Source: Cryptomeria japonica
Lineage: Eukaryota; Streptophyta; Pinopsida; Cupressales; Cupressaceae
DNA: 64,000 nt
Direction: 5' to 3'
Assembly: GCF_030272615.1 (NCBI RefSeq)
Contig: NC_081407.1
Coordinates: forward strand, 377,445,132-377,509,131
The translations under genes were made by a program, and so were the position numbers. Below, one piece after another: positions 20,760 to 32,218 of the stretch (position 1 is the stretch's first letter; each line of letters opens with the position of its first letter). The notes beneath the pieces are model-generated. The model saw nothing but the letters and a program-made list of their open reading frames with translations. It was not told the DNA's origin and did no database searches.

Positions 20760-21203
20760 GAACTCTAGGAAAACAAAGTGTTGGACATATTTAGGTATTC
20801 AAAAATAGATTCATTGTCACTCATCTTTAATGGACATAACTTCTTCTTTAGAAAATATTCATTCTTCATGAATTTTCTTGAAACATTTTCCTAAATTTGA
20901 ATGAGGCTCCTCATGTTTTTTCAAAACATCATATTTTTTTTATTTCATGGTTCCAAGATTTATTCCAATGTCTAGACCTTAAAGATCCCAATCCAACAAA
21001 AAATCCTTTGTTTCGAGGTTCTATAGCTTGATTATTTTTGCACCATCAAACTTTTCCATATCCATAAGAGATGTGCATGATATGTTCTCTACAAAAGGGA
21101 TTTTGTTTTAGATATAATCTTATCCAAAGCCAGTTTAATTTGAACAAAACATCCTTTTAATCCTAACACCCAATAATGAATATGATCAAGCTTTGATACC
21201 AAA
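20760..21203 (-). pseudogene. Copia gag remnant with Met-type primer-binding site
   Basis: Minus strand. GCTTTGATACCA at 21190-21201 is the reverse complement of TGGTATCAAAGC, one base from the standard initiator-Met primer site. Downstream, broken frames give MEKFDGAKI and, near 20830, LKMSDNESIFEYLN, both resembling the N-terminal and central parts of copia gag. A sequence starting TG at 21204 would be its LTR. Too decayed for reconstruction. Confidence 0.5.
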
Positions 21204-21464
21204 TGAAAGGAAGTGTAATAAATATTTCACAATTATTCTAAGTGGATCGATGTGTAAATATAAAGGTTATACATAAACACAAAATTAATGTACACAACCA
21301 TAACAAAAGTATATAACTTGGAAAACCCCTTACAAAAATCCCCACCTCTAAATATCAAATTCATTGTATTATTAGCAACACAAAAAGGGTTACAATACAA
21401 TTGCTAGCTCAAGCCTTTACAAGATATTATACCAACATACCAATATGAATCTATATTTGGAGAA

Positions 21465-22234
21465 CATGATAATATTTATAAAACTAAACTATCAAACTAC
21501 CATCTCAAGCATCCAATAAATAGAAGGTGTAGTACATGAAAATCATCAAATGATAAAGAGAAAATCATGAGCTAAAACCACCCAAATCCTTAGTCAAAAT
21601 CTAATGCCTAAATCGTAAGGTGAGTACAAAGACTAAAATATCATATTTTATACACTTGTGATAACATCATCATTATTCATTCATCAATTTGGCAACTTAA
21701 TTTAACTCTATCATCTCCATTCAAAAATGTCTTATGGTGTGCCATATGTTTGTCAACAAGTGTAACTCTTTCTTAAAATTATCTCTATGTCATAGATGTT
21801 TACATTTTTTACATGGGAGGCGTAACTTCCAATGTAGAATGTTTGATCCCTTTCTCTTAGATTAGTGATTTTGGAGTAGACTTAAGTTCAACAATAAAAA
21901 CATCAAGATTAGTTTCAACATGATTTGGAACCAAAATAAACCATCTAAAATTGCCTAAATTTTACTTTTTTGTGTTCTTAACATTAGAATGCAAGGTTGA
22001 GTCACATTTTTTTACATAAAATTATATAGATATAATCTATTCCATGATGGAAAATAAATATAAATTAAAATGAGATTAGATCAATATAACTAAAAATATT
22101 TAAGACTAATATATTCTATAGATTTTGTAAGCTTATACATAAAATACATCAAAATTGTGTATCTTTAAAAAAATTCAAATTAAATCAAATGGTATATTTT
22201 AAAGGAAGACCCACATTAAATTAAAGGTAAAAAT
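21465..22234. repeat. Duplicated block, copy 1, middle part
   Basis: Closely matches 42680-43450, including AATATTTATAAAACTAAACT and CTCAAGCATCCAATAAATA. The match breaks at 22234, where a copia-type element was inserted, and resumes at 25691. 18.0-21.46 kb has no counterpart in the second copy, so that copy probably lost it. Confidence 0.85.
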
Positions 22235-22492
22235 TGTCAGTTTACATCGAGCAGAGAAATAACATAAAACAATGAAAGAAAAACAAAATTAAAGAATGAG
22301 ACATGAGACACGATTTACAGTGGTTCAACAAATGCCTGCGTCCACTCTCAAGCAGGGAAATCATCTATTAACCAATATCCAAATCATCTAGTACATAGAC
22401 TGCACACATATTTATACATTCATATTCAAGTATGAATAGAAGAGTTGAGGGAGCCAAAAGGTCATGTGTCTGTTGGGCTTCACATCCCAACA
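22235..22492 (-). repeat. Left LTR (3' LTR in element sense), 258 bp
   Basis: TGTCAGTTTACATCGAGC... to ...CACATCCCAACA. About 20 differences from the right LTR by eye, suggesting a moderately old insertion. Followed by ATCTCCCTC, the complement of the polypurine tract. Confidence 0.92.
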
Positions 22493-22797
22493 ATCTCCCT
22501 CGTGAAGACCAACCGACACAGTCATGCACCATGACAACCCCTGCTCTCCGTTTTGATCCTTACGGAACCAGACCCATGGAAGATTTTAACTTTTCCAGAC
22601 TCTGTTCCAGCACAACTTGAATGAGTCTTCTCCAAACCAAACCTGAAACAAAAACCTCATCTCTTATTACTTGATGGACTCCTGCTCCTATGCTCACCCT
22701 TAACATAAAATCTAAAATCTATAATCTTCGTTGTTTTTATCCTCCTGCAAGTTGAAGCACTCTTGATTCACCAAATTCTTTTTATAGTTCACAATTA

Positions 22798-23190
22798 TAT
22801 GATCTTCATTAATAAAACCATCATGTTTTCTTGAAGAACCATAGTGACATTCATCTCTTCGTCGTATTGTTCATCGAGAATTCCAAAAGCCATGGCTTGG
22901 ACAACCGCCAAGAGAGATAACAACACTGCATCTACCTCCGATGGTGATATTTTCTCCCCTCCTATGTGAATGGACTCCTTGATTCTACCGATCAAGAAAA
23001 GATAACCGTCCTTGTCAAGATAACCGATATTGCTGGTGTGGAACCATCCTAATGGGAAAGTTGTTTTATTGGCTTCTGAATTATTCTGATATTCCTTGAT
23101 AACAGTCAAACCACATATGCAAACCTTGCCACTGGTAGTTTCTGGCCCCAAGCTCCCCTCTAAAGGACTACGCTCGCCAATCAGAATCAT
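22798..23190 (-). pseudogene. Captured fragment: AAE3-like acyl-CoA synthetase C-terminal part
   Basis: The frame contains the hinge and C-terminal region of the acyl-activating enzyme superfamily: GWFHTSNIGYLDKDGYLFLI, GRIKESIHIGGEKISP and EVDAVLLS, followed by a degenerate AFGILDEQYDEEMN. This best resembles the plant oxalate-CoA ligase / AAE3 and 4-coumarate-CoA-ligase-like group, as known for the family. Substitutions at conserved positions (HTGD read as HTSN, INRGGEK as IHIGGEK) and the lack of the N-terminal AMP-binding domain mean it is not a working enzyme. Whether introns were removed during capture cannot be told from here. Confidence 0.82.
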
Positions 23191-23199
23191 CGCCTAGAC

Positions 23200-23772
23200 A
23201 GCGGTACCAACAGACAACAGAACTGTCACATCCTTATCATTATTGTCGGACGAAACAGTTGGAGCACCGAAACAATCAAAATGTGTTACATTGAAATCTA
23301 TTACTTTCTGGAAATCCATATCATCATCATCATCGTCATCATTTGAATACCAATCAAAATGGCCAACCAACTGTAATGTTTCGATTAAATGCAAACAGGC
23401 GTTACGCAAGCATCCTTCTACTATCTCTTGCACACTAATTTGAGCCAGAATCAGACACTTGTCCTTTGCATAGTGCTCTATCAGTCTCAGATCCGACAAC
23501 AACAACCTCTTCAACCCATGAACAGAACTAAAAACCTTCAGAATAGCTGTTGGAGGACCAACTGCTATGTCAAGCAATACCTTCTTGTCATTTGTTTGTA
23601 TGCAATCCAAAATACGTTGCCCGGATTCCTTAATCCCGTAAAAAATAGCTATTTTTTGGTCACCAACATGCTCTGCTACAAACCCACCAAATTCTACAAA
23701 ATTACCAACTTCTTCAACAAATCCGATATTAAAACATGGGCAAAACACATCATCACCTTTTGATTGGTGGTC
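23200..23772 (-). pseudogene. Unidentified coding-like stretch inside the element
   Basis: Open for about 190 codons in the same frame as the NF-YC-like piece upstream. It contains VGPPTAILKVFSSVHGLKRL and a run of seven Asp encoded by a GAT/GAC repeat near 23325. Composition looks like a real protein (Leu/Val-rich helical segments), but no family is recognised. It is probably a third captured gene fragment fused by rearrangement. Confidence 0.45.
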
Positions 23773-23886
23773 CTCACAAGCTTTGGCGAACACAAAAGGG
23801 GCTTCTGCAAATATCATGCACACATCTTCGTCTGCCTTCATAATCTTCTGGATGCAAGCTAGGGGCAAATGATGTTTCTTAAAATC
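23773..23886 (-). pseudogene. Captured fragment: NF-YC histone-fold N-terminal part
   Basis: About 38 codons read DFKKHHLPLACIQKIMKADE and then DVCMI...EAPFVFAKACE. This matches the start of the NF-YC (HAP5) histone fold, whose usual form has DFKNHxLPLARIKKIMKADE and AEAP-x-x-FAKACE. NF-YC pairs with NF-YB to bind CCAAT boxes with NF-YA. Here Arg-to-Cys and Ser-to-Phe changes sit at conserved positions and the fold ends after helix 2, so the fragment is non-functional as NF-YC. Confidence 0.82.
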
Positions 23887-23904
23887 ACTCGATTCTGTGA
23901 CCTC

Positions 23905-23985
23905 CTATGTCCTCACATAAAAGGGTTCATGGATCCGCTCCTTGCAGTGCAAAGTCGCCCGAAATCTGCCATGGCCATCAAAGAC
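23905..23985 (-). pseudogene. Possible captured fragment: PP2C motif
   Basis: A short frame gives GVFDGHGRFRATLHCKERIH, close to the metal-binding motif region (FGVFDGHGG...) of plant PP2C phosphatases. Neighbouring frames contain KRRMS, which could be another piece, but stops separate them. Less certain than the NF-YC and AAE3 fragments because only about 20 residues are diagnostic. Confidence 0.5.
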
Positions 23986-24245
23986 CCCTAAGCAATGTAG
24001 ACTCCATCGACTTCAGCCACGAACGATGAAACAATGCTCATGACATCCTCCGTTTCTCACCTTCTAACGCAAATTGACACCATGCCATGTTGCAGGCGTG
24101 AGACTCTGTCTTTGTCTCTTAACTCTAAGACCCACAACTGTGAAGAACCGACAGATCTGGCCGCCTTTTCTGTCATCGTATTTTCTTCCCTTTCGTCTTC
24201 CATATACAAAAAAATGGTTCGTTGGCTCTAGTTTAATGACGTCTT

Positions 24246-25330
24246 TCAAACTATGTTCCAGATTTTATCTATCACCACAGGCAACACAGCATTCCATGCC
24301 TTGCACTCCTCCAGCAGCATCACCTCCACACTATACTCTGGCTTCCCATCAAAACAAGGGAGCTCCTTAATGTCCTTGTGTTTCACAGTGACCTCATCCT
24401 TCAACTGGGAGTCAAGCATTGCTTCCATGATCTAATGTTCCTTCACAATGTTTATGTCTTTCACAGTGACAGCCACGGCCACATTTAGCACTTTTGTTTC
24501 TACGACTTCCAAGGGCACTTCAGGAGCAGGGGGAATCTCCATCTCGACATTACTCTCAACTGTTGATTCAAGTTGCTTCTTCACGCAACTCTTCTCAACC
24601 TCGGGCTCCTCATCATCCACGTTGACACTATCATCCACATCCATCCAATCAAGTTGATGAACCATATCTCCCTTCTCTTCATGTGACGCCTGAAACCGCT
24701 TAGAGCAATGCCCACTGTCCTCGACTCTCGTTAATGGCCGCTTCTGCTTCAAACCAGAAAACCTTGTTTTGTCCTACACTTCATCATCCAAATCCATAGA
24801 CTCATATTCTTCTATGAAAATGTCTGTGCAAAGGTTGTCTTCATCATCATGGGAGTGCCTCTTTATTTTTTCAAAGGTTGTCTTCATCATCATGGGAGTG
24901 CCTCTTTATTTTTTCCAAGGCCATGCCATCTGCAGAGCTCTCTAAAGTCGCAATTACTCCCAGGCTTCCTTGCCCTGCTACCTCACTCCAATCTGCAACC
25001 TCCTCATCTCGAGAGGCAAAATCAACCACAGATTCAACTTGGGTTTCCGATGGCAAACACTCTTTCTCCCAAAATCTTTTGAGCTCCTCTTTTTCAACAT
25101 CGGCTTCTTTCCTAGCATCTTTCTGCCAACAAATTCCAATCGAGGCATCATGGGGTTCAACCTTCACCACACGAATACCAACAACTGCCCGTCCACTAAC
25201 AGTTTGCCCAATAAGTGCCAAAGCTGGTTCAAGAGAGAAGCAAATAAGAATCCCAACATCCTTCTCTTTCGTTGGATTCTCCTCTTCAACTAAGTTCCCC
25301 TCTTTCTTCCAGCCATCCCACCAATGTACA
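24246..25330 (-). pseudogene. Unidentified coding-like region of the captured-gene element
   Basis: In element order, a frame from about 25330 to 24871 (ALALIGQTVSGRAVVGIRVV near its start, then acidic) is followed by a 43 bp tandem duplication and then by a Val/Glu/Asp-rich frame 24752-24246 with one stop. It contains no gag, protease, integrase or RT motif. It occupies the gag position after the primer site, so it may be either a divergent element gene or more captured sequence. Confidence 0.4.
24831..24916. repeat. 43 bp tandem duplication
   Basis: AAGGTTGTCTTCATCATCAT and the following 23 bases are repeated once with one late difference. The unit is not a multiple of three, so it shifts any frame through it. 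Confidence 0.9.
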
Positions 25331-25427
25331 CAATGCTTGAAACACAGTCATATCATAGAAGTTATGAATTTTACCTTTTTCTTGCTCCTCCATCTCTGCT
25401 CAAGCCAACCTAGGCTCTGATACCAAT

Positions 25428-25685
25428 TGTTAGTTTAAATCGAGCAAAGAAATAACATAAAACAATGAAAGAAAAATGGGAATAAAGAATGCGACACGAG
25501 ACACGATTTACAATGGTTTGACAAATACCTATGTCCACTCTCAAGTAGGGAAATCATCTATTAACCAATATCCAAATCATCTAATACATAGACTACACAC
25601 ATATTTATACATTCATATTCAAGCATGAATCGAAGAGTTGAGGGAGCCAAAAGGTCATGTGACTGTTGGGCTTCACATCCCAACA
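25428..25685 (-). repeat. Right LTR (5' LTR in element sense) with primer site beside it
   Basis: TGTTAGTTTAAATCGAGC... to ...CACATCCCAACA, 258 bp, the same length as the left LTR. GCTCTGATACCA at 25414-25425 is the reverse complement of TGGTATCAGAGC, the plant initiator-Met tRNA primer site used by copia elements. Confidence 0.93.
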
Positions 25686-27181
25686 AAAATTAAGGTATAG
25701 TACTGAGATTCTCCAATTAGAGGATGACTAACCTTTCATAAATAGTGCTACGATTTATCTTTCATCATAACAAAATTTAAAAAGATGGATTATTGACAAA
25801 TTATTTTCATTTAAACACCCAAATTAATTGTGTGATTGATCAAAAGACCTTATTTGAATAATAATTAATAATTAAGGCACCAAGCTAAGGCTTGAAACAA
25901 GCAGTCCAATTTAAGTACTATATAATCCAGCAATAAAATGAAAGGTTAACATAAAATAAATATAATAAATTACTCTATATATTATAGATTCGAACTTGGC
26001 ATATATCTTTGTAATTGAGACTGTTACAGTGATACGAACTTTGGCACATGTTTTTGTGTCTGACAAAATAGAAGGCACTTAAAACTGTTGCATTAATTAA
26101 GCCTAAATTAAAAGATAATTAAAATGTCCAAACGACTGGCTGACAACAGCCACAGTTTAAAACATTTGACCTACGACCTGGCTTGTTCAACAATACGTTT
26201 GAACTCTACTGCCAGATACAAACTGGAGTACAACTCAGTTGTCTGTAATAAATTTGGGGCAATTGTTTTTTCTTGGAGTTATAAATTGATAATATATATG
26301 AAGACCTCATTTTCAATATAGACATTCATCAATATCAATAAGAATTAAAATATTATAATTTAATTGTCATCATTTGTAAGTTCATATATAAGAAATGTTA
26401 TCTTGAATATAAACATTCAGCAATAACAATTTTAGAAACAAAAATCATAATACCAAAATTTAATCATCCCACTATACCATTCAAAATATGTTACCATAAT
26501 TTAACCATCACACTATACCATCAAAAACAACAACAACAATGATTACACTGCATCGCTTTCACATTCTATCCTACTTCCTTCTCATTGATTACAAGTGCCC
26601 GCATAATAGTGTTGTCCCACCTTGTCATTTTTGTATTTATCCTGCTAATCACAGTTGCATATATATTGTTGGAATCCTCAACGTCATAAGCTCTCCTCCA
26701 TGTCTGTTTGTCTCCCCAATTTCGGTTCCTGGATTCTTCTTCATATAATATATCATGTAATTAACATCTGCTGTTGTTCTATGTGGATCTCATAGTTTTG
26801 GCAGTTTAAGTAGAGTGATGCAAATGTTAAAAGTTTGAATTTTTATGAAAAGGTTTTATTTTAAAATTATGTTTATTTATACAATTTTAAGAAATATGGA
26901 TGTATTTGATTATATTTCAATATAAGATTGCGAAAATGAAATATAAAACATATATGTAATCTTAAAAATAGAAACAACCACAATACAACAAAAATGTAAC
27001 TCATTTCTATAAATTACAAATCATACTTTATATTTAGCTCACTTGTATGTTTTCCTATTTGTTTTTAATCTTTGTCATGAATGTAAAATTAATCGAATAA
27101 AAAAAGTTGACCAAAACAAACTTGACTGTATTACAATAATATAAAAGCAAGACCTTAAATGACATTAAAAAAATATTATCA

Positions 27182-27292
27182 TCAGGCTTTCTCTCTCACT
27201 GTTTTCAGTTGATTACTATGAAAGAAAGCTTGAATCTTTGAGGACCAGAATGCCTCCAATTTTAAGATCCATTCAGGCATTACTGCAATAGT
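27182..27292 (+). pseudogene. Truncated copy of the small gene at 45131-45424
   Basis: Only the last 37 codons and stop remain, still open, with three residue differences (His to Asp, Arg to Lys, Phe to Leu). The promoter, start codon and first 60 codons are missing. The breakpoint lies in TATTAT/CATCAGGC, fusing AT-rich upstream DNA to the coding remnant. The 3' flank (CAGCCTCCAGATTCCTGCAC) is also conserved. Confidence 0.75.
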
Positions 27293-28227
27293 TCAGCCTC
27301 CAGATTCCTGCACAGATATGGTGGAAAAATAATGAAAGAGAATCAAAAGGGCACGTTTTATATGAGGCCTGCAGTGAAATATATTATTTACATGTATTTG
27401 ACTTTAGGGAAAGATATAAAGAAAAAAATGTGATTGATATAAGGGAAGTTTATATTTTTAAGTTTGTAGGAAGGGGATTTTAGTTTTGAAATTTTCAAAC
27501 AGTAAGAGGAGAGGAGAGAGAAGGAAAGATTATAAATATATTTATTTGTAACCAATCAATCTTTGTATGAAAGGAAGAACAATTCTATTATAATATCATG
27601 TAAATTGTAGAAGTTTAAAAAAAAATTATGAAAAGATTATGTATTAAAATTAAATTTATTTATATAATAAGATACTTATAAGATATGCATATATTTGATT
27701 ATGTTTAAAAGTTAGATTGTGAAAGTTAAATATAAAACAAACAACAGACATGCAACCTTAAAACTAAAAACAATTATAATGGAACAAAAATATGACTCCA
27801 CATAGGATACAACCATCAAATTACAAATCCAACAAATTAAAAAAATCATAAAACAATAATATATAAATAATTTATTAGATAACTCACTTATTATATTATA
27901 AAAATTGAATGACTAATATGAATTGCTTCTTCTTGCTTATTTAACACTACACCAACCAAATGAATTTGTTGAGGAAAAAATATATTTTTAAGAGAACTAT
28001 TTTACAAATCATTAACTTTAAAAAAAAATAAAAATCTAACTTTAATTCATATGCTTGATATTGAGTTTTTCATTAATTTGATTGTAGTCTGTACAGGGGT
28101 TTAATCCTCCTCTTTAGATTGGTTGTATCTAAAAGATACTTTAAGAATTGAAAGATATTCGCTCTTGAAAAATAACAATAAGATATATGTTCTAGATATT
28201 TCCCCTCAAATTAAGACTTTGAGTTCA

Positions 28228-28236
28228 TAATGTGAA
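28228..28236. repeat. Left TSD of the 28237-30719 LINE
   Basis: TAATGTGAA, repeated at 30720-30728. Confidence 0.75.
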
Positions 28237-28779
28237 CGTTTTGATTAATAAAAGAGAGATGGGCATGTCCATTATATAATAGCAAAGCGACACCAAAAGC
28301 GGATGAGGGATGCACAACTCACAAAAGACCCCCCACCAAAACACAACAAAAACCTAGGATGGCAAACAAAGAACCAACAGCTAAACTAGAAAACCAACAG
28401 ACAAAAAAGAACCAAGACCACCAAACAAAACAATCGCGAAGCACAAACCCAAAGTGATGGTCTACTGCATGGGGGTACCCTTGTCCTGCGAATTATGGCA
28501 CAAAATAAGACCTTTATGAGAAAAAAAAAAAAGAGAGACTTTTTACTCGATCCAACCCCAAAACCAAAGGAGACCAGCGTAGAGTCGGGGGTGGCCTTGA
28601 CCATCAAATTGATGGGTCAGAGCCCATGGATAGGGAATCCATGTGTGTGTGTTTTTCGCCTTTCTCCTTTCCATCTTGTCATGGATAGCCTATAGGGAGG
28701 CATTGTGCTTGCTAGCCACATCCCTACAAGCATAGTTGACCTCCTCAATTTTCTTTTTAAGGGCCTCCTAGGTTTTCTT

Positions 28780-30073
28780 GATCTATTCTAGCTCGTACTT
28801 ACTACCCGCATTCTTGATCCTTGAGTCAATGTCAGCAATCTTTCCACCCACCATTTCCCAATGTCTCATAATGCCTGGCATTAGATCATTGGCAACTTTT
28901 TCATACTCCGTCCTCATCCAAATCTTCAACCCAAGTGTTAGCCTTGGCCTCAGCCTCGTTCGTTGCTTCCATTTAATTGATCTTCTTGATGGCCACATTC
29001 ATTTGCGCAAAGAGACATTTTATCAACTCTTCTTGTCTTTGGACATCTTCATGCAGATGCTTTACACTTTTTTCCATAGCTAAAGTAGTACCCTAGAAGT
29101 TGGAGTGATCAAAGAAAGGAGGGTTTAACAAGGGAGAGCTAGGGTTTTCTCCAATTTTAGTAAGGGAGCGATCCGATCCCAAATTATCTAAGGAGTTTGA
29201 ATCCTTTGAGGATTGAGATTCAGAGCCAGAATCATCAAAAACCTTGTTAACCATTTCTTGTTGCAAGTCATACTGGACAACCACATCCTGATCCTTTTTG
29301 GTGGTAGCAATGGCCTTAAATTTGGCTATTCTAGCAAGGTTTTTCCTAGTAAACATTTTAGAACCATAGAGGCATAATTTGTTCCCAATAATTAGAGGGG
29401 GTAACAATAAGGTCAACAATCATATTGGGATGATAGGTAGACCCAACCACAATAGAAGGGACTCCACTAGAGGGGGATAAATCTAGGTGGACATTATACA
29501 CTCTGGATGAGACCCTGGTGGAGTGGGGGTTTACCCTTTTCAATGGCTTTACAAATAGACTAGGCAAAGAAGGCATAATCCAGAAAGGGAAATTCATTCT
29601 AACCCCATACTGGAGATTATTTAGCATGGGAAAAATATATATATGGAACCTTCTTTTCTTGTCATCCAAGGTGAAGGACTTCATTATGAGAAAAGCTGCA
29701 TCCTTCCAAATTCTGGGGAGATCTTCCCTGTTGTAGACACTTCGAAGCTTGGAAACTCCTTCACCTAGTTGAAAAATTGATCAAAGTTGTTCTTGTAATT
29801 CCCTTTGGGATTTATAGGAAAGGACACACCATCAAGGGCCGGCCCTATCACCTTCACAAAAGCCTCCATCGAAACCATGAAAATAACACTACCAATATTC
29901 ATGTTCCCATTGTCCCAAGCATTAACAAAATTAGAAAAGAGCTTAGGGTCATGGCCGGTCATCCCTTCAACATAATTATCTAGGTTCCCATTGATCACCT
30001 TGTCCCACAGCTCCCCGTTATTCTTTAGCTCTGAGCAACTGTCAGGTTTAGTCTGAATCAAATCATCTCCCAT
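28780..30073 (-). pseudogene. LINE ORF3, most complete copy, frameshifted
   Basis: Starts MGDDLIQTKPDSCSELKNN. The first 100 residues (to about 29765) contain LFSNFVNAWDNGNMNIGSV and FMVSMEAFVKVIGPALDGV, matching the 39703 copy residue by residue (GRDLIQTKLDNC; SLFEQLSHFFDEG; VESVAFPKK). A second part (about 29684-29360) has MNFPFWIMPSLPSLFVKPLK. An acidic Ser-rich linker (SGSESQSSKDSNSLDNLG) and a C-terminal charged helical segment follow. At least three frame changes or stops break it. Function unknown; the layout of folded N-terminal part, linker and coiled coil is compatible with an RNA- or protein-binding factor. Confidence 0.65.
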
Positions 30074-30229
30074 ATTTTCAAAATAGAAATCCAGGTCAAG
30101 AAAGTGAAAAGCCTAGGGAATGTAGTGGTAGGAAGTACCATCAATAAATTTTTAATCTTGTCGACTTAACTAGAAAGGAGTGGAAAGGGTGAGAAAGGCA
30201 AGTACAAAAAGGCCAACTTTGGGATTATT

Positions 30230-30719
30230 CATCATTAACTAACGAGTCCTTTAAGATCATGGCACGAGCCTCCACCGAGATTTCGTGCAAGTAGAGATAT
30301 TCTAAAATCATTAGCATGCATGCCCATCCCTACCAGCTTATCCGCCACACAATTGCCTTCAGATCTCACATGGCATAACCTGACATTTCCCAATAAGGAA
30401 AGGAGATCATGACACTTGGCAATAAGAGGGTTAGCTTTCTAGTTTTGTTTAGCCACCCTTTTGAGCACCATAATGGTATTGCTCAAGTTACCTTCAATAA
30501 TTATACTCATGAGCCCCTTTTCCTTGGCCATGATCAGCCCATGATAAACAACCGCCACTTAAGCCATGCTTGAAGTTTGGATTCTAATATTTGCCACATA
30601 GGAAAGGATGAGGATGCCACGTGAGTCTCCAATCACTCCACCCCCTCCCGCCCAACCCGGGTTGCCCCTAGATGACTTGTCAAAATTCAACTTCAACCAG
30701 ACAGTGTCGGGGGTGTTCG
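30230..30719 (-). pseudogene. LINE ORF2 C-terminal RNase H domain
   Basis: Reads LNFDKSSRGNPGWAGGGGVI at the start (first acidic residue Asp in FDKSS) and IIIEGNLSNTIMVLKRVAK in the middle, where the usual EGDS has become EGNL. It ends with EGNCVADKLVGMGMHAND. This is the RVT_3 type RNase H found at the end of plant L1 ORF2. At least two in-frame stops and loss of the EGD aspartate make it inactive. Confidence 0.85.
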
Positions 30720-30728
30720 TAATGTGAA

Positions 30729-32218
30729 TCTTATTTTATAAACTTTTGTTCGTATGTTCTGAGATTTTTATATATATAATTGATTATTTTGATTTTTTAT
30801 GAATATTGTATTATGCTTTAATTATTATTTGTTTAAAACATTTTATCTAATATAAAGGTAAGATTTTACAATATGTAATATAAATGTTTTATAATTTTGT
30901 AAACATGAAATTTGTGCATTTATTTTAATTTCAATTTAGGTATTTTTTTTATTTTTAAAGAATGTCTTAATATAATTATAAAGCACAATGTTGTATACGT
31001 TTTGTTGTTAAGTTTGACCCTTTCCTAAATCTTTATCTATTTGCACTTACATGTATTTCTATACATTTTCCTTATTTTGATTCTATTTGAACCACTTCCT
31101 ATTCTACTCATTTAAATATAGCTTACACATTTGTATATTCATTACCTAGGATTCTATATATTCTTTGTTTTAACACATTTCTATAGCATACAAGATTAAT
31201 CACATATCTTATTTTGGTTCTATTTCAACCACTTCCTATTCTACTCATTTAATAGCTTACACATTTGTACATTCGTTACCTAGGATTCTATATATTATTT
31301 ATTTTAACACATTTCTATAGCATACAAGATTAATCATATATGACTTAGATCTAACTTGACATTTAAAAATTCAAATCCTAATTGTTGATTCCCACCATTG
31401 TCTTTATGTTGTCAGGAGTTGAGTTAGTACTATAGTTTATTCTATTGCATTATGTCTCAAGGTATTTAAAAATATTCATTTAATCATTAAATTTATTGTC
31501 AAACAATCATAGAAAGATCATTCACATTTATAAGGATGACTTAGGATCATTTCAATTAGAAATTTTTAAAGGACTAATATTTTGTATCTAAATCACTCTC
31601 CAAATCACTTGTATGTTTGGCCATTGCTTGTCAATATTTATCACAAGTGTAAATTTAGTCCAATCAAAGATGGTTGACCTTTAAAAAATATTGATCCTTG
31701 TGATTTTATAATTGCTCCAAGACATTTTTAAATATCACTAATCCTTAAAAATCAAAATAGAACATAAATTCAATGAATCATAAAATAAAAATTTACGTTG
31801 CAATATTTTAGAACTACAAATCAAAGATTATATCAATAAATTATGATATTAATCTGAATAACAAAAAAATCAAATTTACACAAGATTTTAGACATGAAGT
31901 GTATCTAAATTATCCTTGTTTTTTATACTGAATGAACAAAATCTATAATATCTTAAATCTTTGTTATCATTAGTATTTTTATATACTAAATGTCTATCAC
32001 ATTAATATTTAAGTTTCCTAAAATAACAACTATTTATGTATTCCATCATTCCCAAGCTTCATTTATAGAATATAAATTAATTGTAAATGATATACTTAAC
32101 TCCCTTAAATTACTAGATTATAAACTTTTCCCAAACAAAGTAACATAATAAATATATTCCACTCAATAGTTTTGTAAAAACAAAGAGTAAATGAACCTGT
32201 CCTTCTCCTTAGTTTAAT
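30729..32218. other. AT-rich repeat-derived spacer with a 137 bp tandem duplication
   Basis: No gene seen. 31071-31207 and 31208-31341 are two copies of one unit (ACCACTTCCTATTCTACTCA and TAACACATTTCTATAGCATA in both) with a few substitutions. 31380-31700 is a diverged relative of 44620-44890, so this spacer belongs to the same dispersed family as the duplicated blocks. Confidence 0.75.

Larger units (their letters stand above)
22235..25685 (-). mobile_element. Compact copia-type element carrying captured gene fragments
   Basis: 3451 bp, flanked by AAAAT (22230-22234 and 25686-25690). The 258 bp LTRs run TGTTRGTTT...CCCAACA as read on the plus strand. On the minus strand the 5' LTR is followed by ATTGGTATCAGAGC, the initiator-Met primer site, and a purine tract (GAGGGAGAT) precedes the 3' LTR. 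The 2.9 kb interior has no gag, protease, integrase or RT. Instead it carries, in element sense, pieces resembling an acyl-CoA synthetase, NF-YC and possibly a protein phosphatase 2C, plus unidentified coding-like stretches. The empty site is visible near 43445 in the duplicated block. It would depend on another copia element to move. Confidence 0.9.
25686..28236. repeat. Duplicated block, copy 1, right part
   Basis: Matches 43445-45500 in pieces: for example CATATAATATATCATGTAAT and CACTTGTATGTTTTCCTA occur in both. Order is mostly kept but there are internal deletions and a second diverged pass of one segment (26830-27010 against 27590-27850). Apart from the pseudogene at 27182-27292 no gene is seen. 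Ends at the TSD of the LINE inserted at 28237. Confidence 0.75.
28237..30719 (-). mobile_element. 5'-truncated LINE: RNase H, ORF3, 3' UTR
   Basis: Minus-strand element flanked by TAATGTGAA. From 30719 it contains the RNase H end of ORF2 and about 170 bp of spacer. A separate ORF then runs from an ATG at 30073 to about 28780, followed by a T/G-rich 3' UTR ending TTTATTAATCAAAA. It is truncated at the start of RNase H, as is usual for LINE copies. The order RNase H - ORF3 - 3' end is the same in the 39097-41363 copy. Confidence 0.85.

Noticed and set aside
24878-25420. 180-codon plus-strand Ser-rich frame
   Set aside because: Antisense to the captured-gene element's own coding-like strand; Ser-rich because it is opposite Glu/Asp/Lys-rich codons.
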